64,000 nucleotides of DNA from Blastococcus colisei (GTDB lineage: Bacteria; Actinomycetota; Actinomycetes; Mycobacteriales; Geodermatophilaceae): assembly GCF_006717095.1 (NCBI RefSeq), contig NZ_VFQE01000001.1:1178001-1242000 (forward strand), written 5' to 3'. A model generated the notes under the pieces. That model was given only the letters and a program-made list of their open reading frames with translations, had not been told where the DNA came from and made no database searches. This document shows, one piece after another, positions 62,253 through 64,000 of the stretch. How positions within the stretch are numbered: position 1 is the stretch's first letter; every line of letters begins with the position of its first letter. A program made the translations under genes and the position numbers.

Positions 62253-64000
62253 GGACCCTCGCGAGCCGTTCCGCCTGGTAGTCCCGCTCGCCGGTGCGCG
62301 TCCAGTTGCCGTCCCCGCCCAACTGCCAGCTCCTGACGTCGTCGGCCATGGCGTCGTCGAACATCCCGGCCAGCTCGCGGCGTGCGGTGCCGTCGCAGAT
62401 CCGCAGCAGCACCTCGACGCGGCGGTCGAGGTTGCGGTGCATGAGGTCGGCGCTGCCGAGCCACCACTCCGTGTCGCCGTCGTTCTCGAAGGACATCACC
62501 CGCGAGTGCTCCAGGAAGCGGCCGACGATGGAGCGCGCCCGGATCGTCTCGGAGAGTCCCGGCACGCCCGGCCGGAGGGCGCAGATGCCGCGGATGAACA
62601 GCTCCACCGGCACACCGGCTGCCGAGGCCTCGTAGAGGGCATCGATGATCCGCTCGTCGACCAGCGAGTTGAGCTTGAACCGGATGCCCGACGGCTTGCC
62701 TTCGGCGGCGTGCCGGGCCTCCCGCCGGATCTTCTCCAGCAGGCCCGTCCGGACGCCGTGCGGAGCCACCATCAGCATCCGGTAGTTCGTCTGCCGCGAG
62801 TACCCGGTCAGCGTGTTGAACAGGTCGGTGAGGTCGGCTCCGACGCGCGGGTCGGCGGTGAGGATGCCGAGGTCCTCGTAGTGGCGGGCGGTCTTCGGGT
62901 TGTAGTTGCCGGTGCCGACGTGGCAGTACCGGCGCAGGACCCCCTGCTCGCGGCGGACGACCAGCGCCGTCTTGCAGTGGGTCTTGAGCCCGACGAGTCC
63001 GTACACCACGTGGCAGCCGGCGCGCTCCAGCGAACGGGCCCAGGTGATGTTGGCCTCCTCGTCGAACCGCGCCTTGATCTCGACGAGGACGACCACCTGC
63101 TTGCCTGCCTCGGCCGCCTCGATGAGGGCGGTCACGATCGGCGAGTCGCCGGACGTGCGGTAGAGCGTCTGCTTGATCGCCAGGACGTGCGGATCGGCCG
63201 CCGCCTGCTCGATGAAGCGCTGCACGCTCGTGGCGAACGAGTCGTAGGGGTGGTGGACCAGCACGTCGCCCTCGCGCAGAGTGGCGAACACGCTCTTGGG
63301 CGTCTCGCCCTCGCTCAGCCTCGGGTGGGTTGCGGGCACGAACGGCTCGTCCTTGAGCTCGGGTCGGTCCAGGTCGTAGAGCGCGACCAGGGCCGCGAGG
63401 TCCAGCGGGCCGGGCACGGTGACGACGTCTGCCTCGCTGATCTCCAGCTCGGAGACGAGGACGTCGAGGATCTGCGGGTCCATGGAGTCGGTGACCTCCA
63501 GGCGCACCGCCGGCCCGAACCGGCGCCGGGCCAGTTCGCGCTCGAGCGCCTGCAGGAGGTCCTCGTCGCGGTCCTCCTCGACCTCGACGTCGGCGTTGCG
63601 GGTGACCCGGAACAGGTGGTGGTCGAGCACGTCGAGGCCGGGGAAGAGCTGCGGCAGGTGTGCGGAGATGAGGTCCTCGAGCAGGAGGAACGTCGTCGTA
63701 CCGGCCGGCCCCACCGGGATGAACCGCGGGACGTTGTTGGGGACCTTCAACCGGGCGAACCGCGGGCTGCCGGTGTCGGGGTCGCGCACGGAGACGGCGA
63801 GGTTGAGCGACAGCCCGCTGATGTAGGGGAAGGGGTGTGCCGGGTCGACGGCCAGCGGGGTGAGCACCGGGAAGACCTGGTCGCGGAAGTACTCGCGCAG
63901 CCGGCGGGCGTCCTCGTCGGCGAGGTCGGCCCAGTGGACGATCCGGATGCCGACGTCCTCCAGCCGCGGGGCGACGTCCTTGATGAAGACGTCGGCGTGC
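62236..64000 (-). CDS. ppk: Polyphosphate kinase (5' end cut by window)
   Basis: PPK1 reversibly makes polyphosphate from ATP. About 588 C-terminal codons are visible and the frame stays open to base 64000, so the N-terminal ATP-binding domain is missing from view. The phospho-acceptor histidine motif [15 protein letters not shown], the metal site [17 protein letters not shown] and the C-terminal [16 protein letters not shown] region are intact. mutT1 follows downstream with overlap, as in M. tuberculosis (Rv2985-Rv2984 neighbourhood). Confidence 0.96.
   Translation of the reverse strand, partial: HADVFIKDVAPRLEDVGIRIVHWADLADEDARRLREYFRDQVFPVLTPLAVDPAHPFPYISGLSLNLAVSVRDPDTGSPRFARLKVPNNVPRFIPVGPAGTTTFLLLEDLISAHLPQLFPGLDVLDHHLFRVTRNADVEVEEDRDEDLLQALERELARRRFGPAVRLEVTDSMDPQILDVLVSELEISEADVVTVPGPLDLAALVALYDLDRPELKDEPFVPATHPRLSEGETPKSVFATLREGDVLVHHPYDSFATSVQRFIEQAAADPHVLAIKQTLYRTSGDSPIVTALIEAAEAGKQVVVLVEIKARFDEEANITWARSLERAGCHVVYGLVGLKTHCKTALVVRREQGVLRRYCHVGTGNYNPKTARHYEDLGILTADPRVGADLTDLFNTLTGYSRQTNYRMLMVAPHGVRTGLLEKIRREARHAAEGKPSGIRFKLNSLVDERIIDALYEASAAGVPVELFIRGICALRPGVPGLSETIRARSIVGRFLEHSRVMSFENDGDTEWWLGSADLMHRNLDRRVEVLLRICDGTARRELAGMFDDAMADDVRSWQLGGDGNWTRTGERDYQAERLARVREHAG

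Overview
The window is a chromosomal segment of a very GC-rich actinobacterium. Codon third positions are almost always G or C, and GTG starts are common. Many genes have a TANNNT hexamer only 6-8 bases before the start codon, which is the leaderless layout typical of actinobacteria. Gene content and order follow the Mycobacterium tuberculosis Rv3029c-Rv2984 region as I remember it: etfBA, cysteine desulfurase, mnmA, a MetE-like gene, ligA, gatCAB, an LppZ-like gene, a CFP-6-like gene, ilvBNC, serA, leuB, an FAH-family gene, gltX, an IclR gene, leuCD, mutT1 and ppk. The glgE/glgP/glgX set and the general style suggest a Geodermatophilaceae-like organism (Blastococcus, Modestobacter or Geodermatophilus). 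That placement is inference, because no 16S gene is present.

Layout. 1-8 kb: alpha-glucan and glycogen metabolism, with glgE and glgP divergent, an FHA-domain protein, and glgX convergent with it. 8-15 kb: an ABC ATPase, an enoyl-CoA hydratase, a cysteine desulfhydrase-like enzyme, electron transfer flavoprotein etfBA and an MFS exporter. 14-22 kb: sulfur relay to tRNA (cysteine desulfurase plus mnmA), a secreted 5'-nucleotidase, a MetE-like protein, DNA ligase and an ACT-domain protein. 22.7-26.3 kb: gatC, gatA, a small membrane gene and gatB, for Glu-tRNA(Gln) amidation. 26.4-30.2 kb: an accessory stretch with a broken class-V aminotransferase, a DUF222/HNH protein behind an SOS box, and a broken hydrolase. 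30-33.6 kb: an LppZ-like lipoprotein, a hydroxyacid dehydrogenase, a PH-domain protein and an XRE regulator. 33.7-50 kb: branched-chain amino acid and serine synthesis (ilvD, ilvBNC, serA, leuB, cimA), with two large GGDEF/EAL proteins inserted. 50-55 kb: small enzymes, gltX, a CPBP protease, and tRNA-Gln with two tRNA-Glu genes. 55-58.4 kb: galT, galK and a molybdopterin oxidoreductase. 58.4-64 kb: IclR regulator, leuCD, mutT1 and ppk (cut by the window end).

How it works together. ilvD, ilvBNC, leuB, cimA and leuCD supply most of the isoleucine/valine/leucine pathway; leuA is not in the window. Two operons in it, ilvBNC and cimA, are each preceded by a short leader peptide rich in Leu, Val or Ile codons, then a GC-rich hairpin, then a T-tailed terminator, so both look attenuated. 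gltX, gatCAB and the adjacent tRNA-Gln and tRNA-Glu genes form an indirect Gln-tRNA pathway.

The most interesting non-coding structures are the Ile-rich cimA attenuator, a near-perfect palindromic repeat present twice at convergent gene ends (5.74 and 61.26 kb), a dispersed element of about 75 bp that provides ribosome binding sites for two different genes (14.3 and 23.1 kb), and an SOS box fused to a leaderless promoter at 27.83 kb. I found no CRISPR array, prophage, insertion sequence or clear new defence system.
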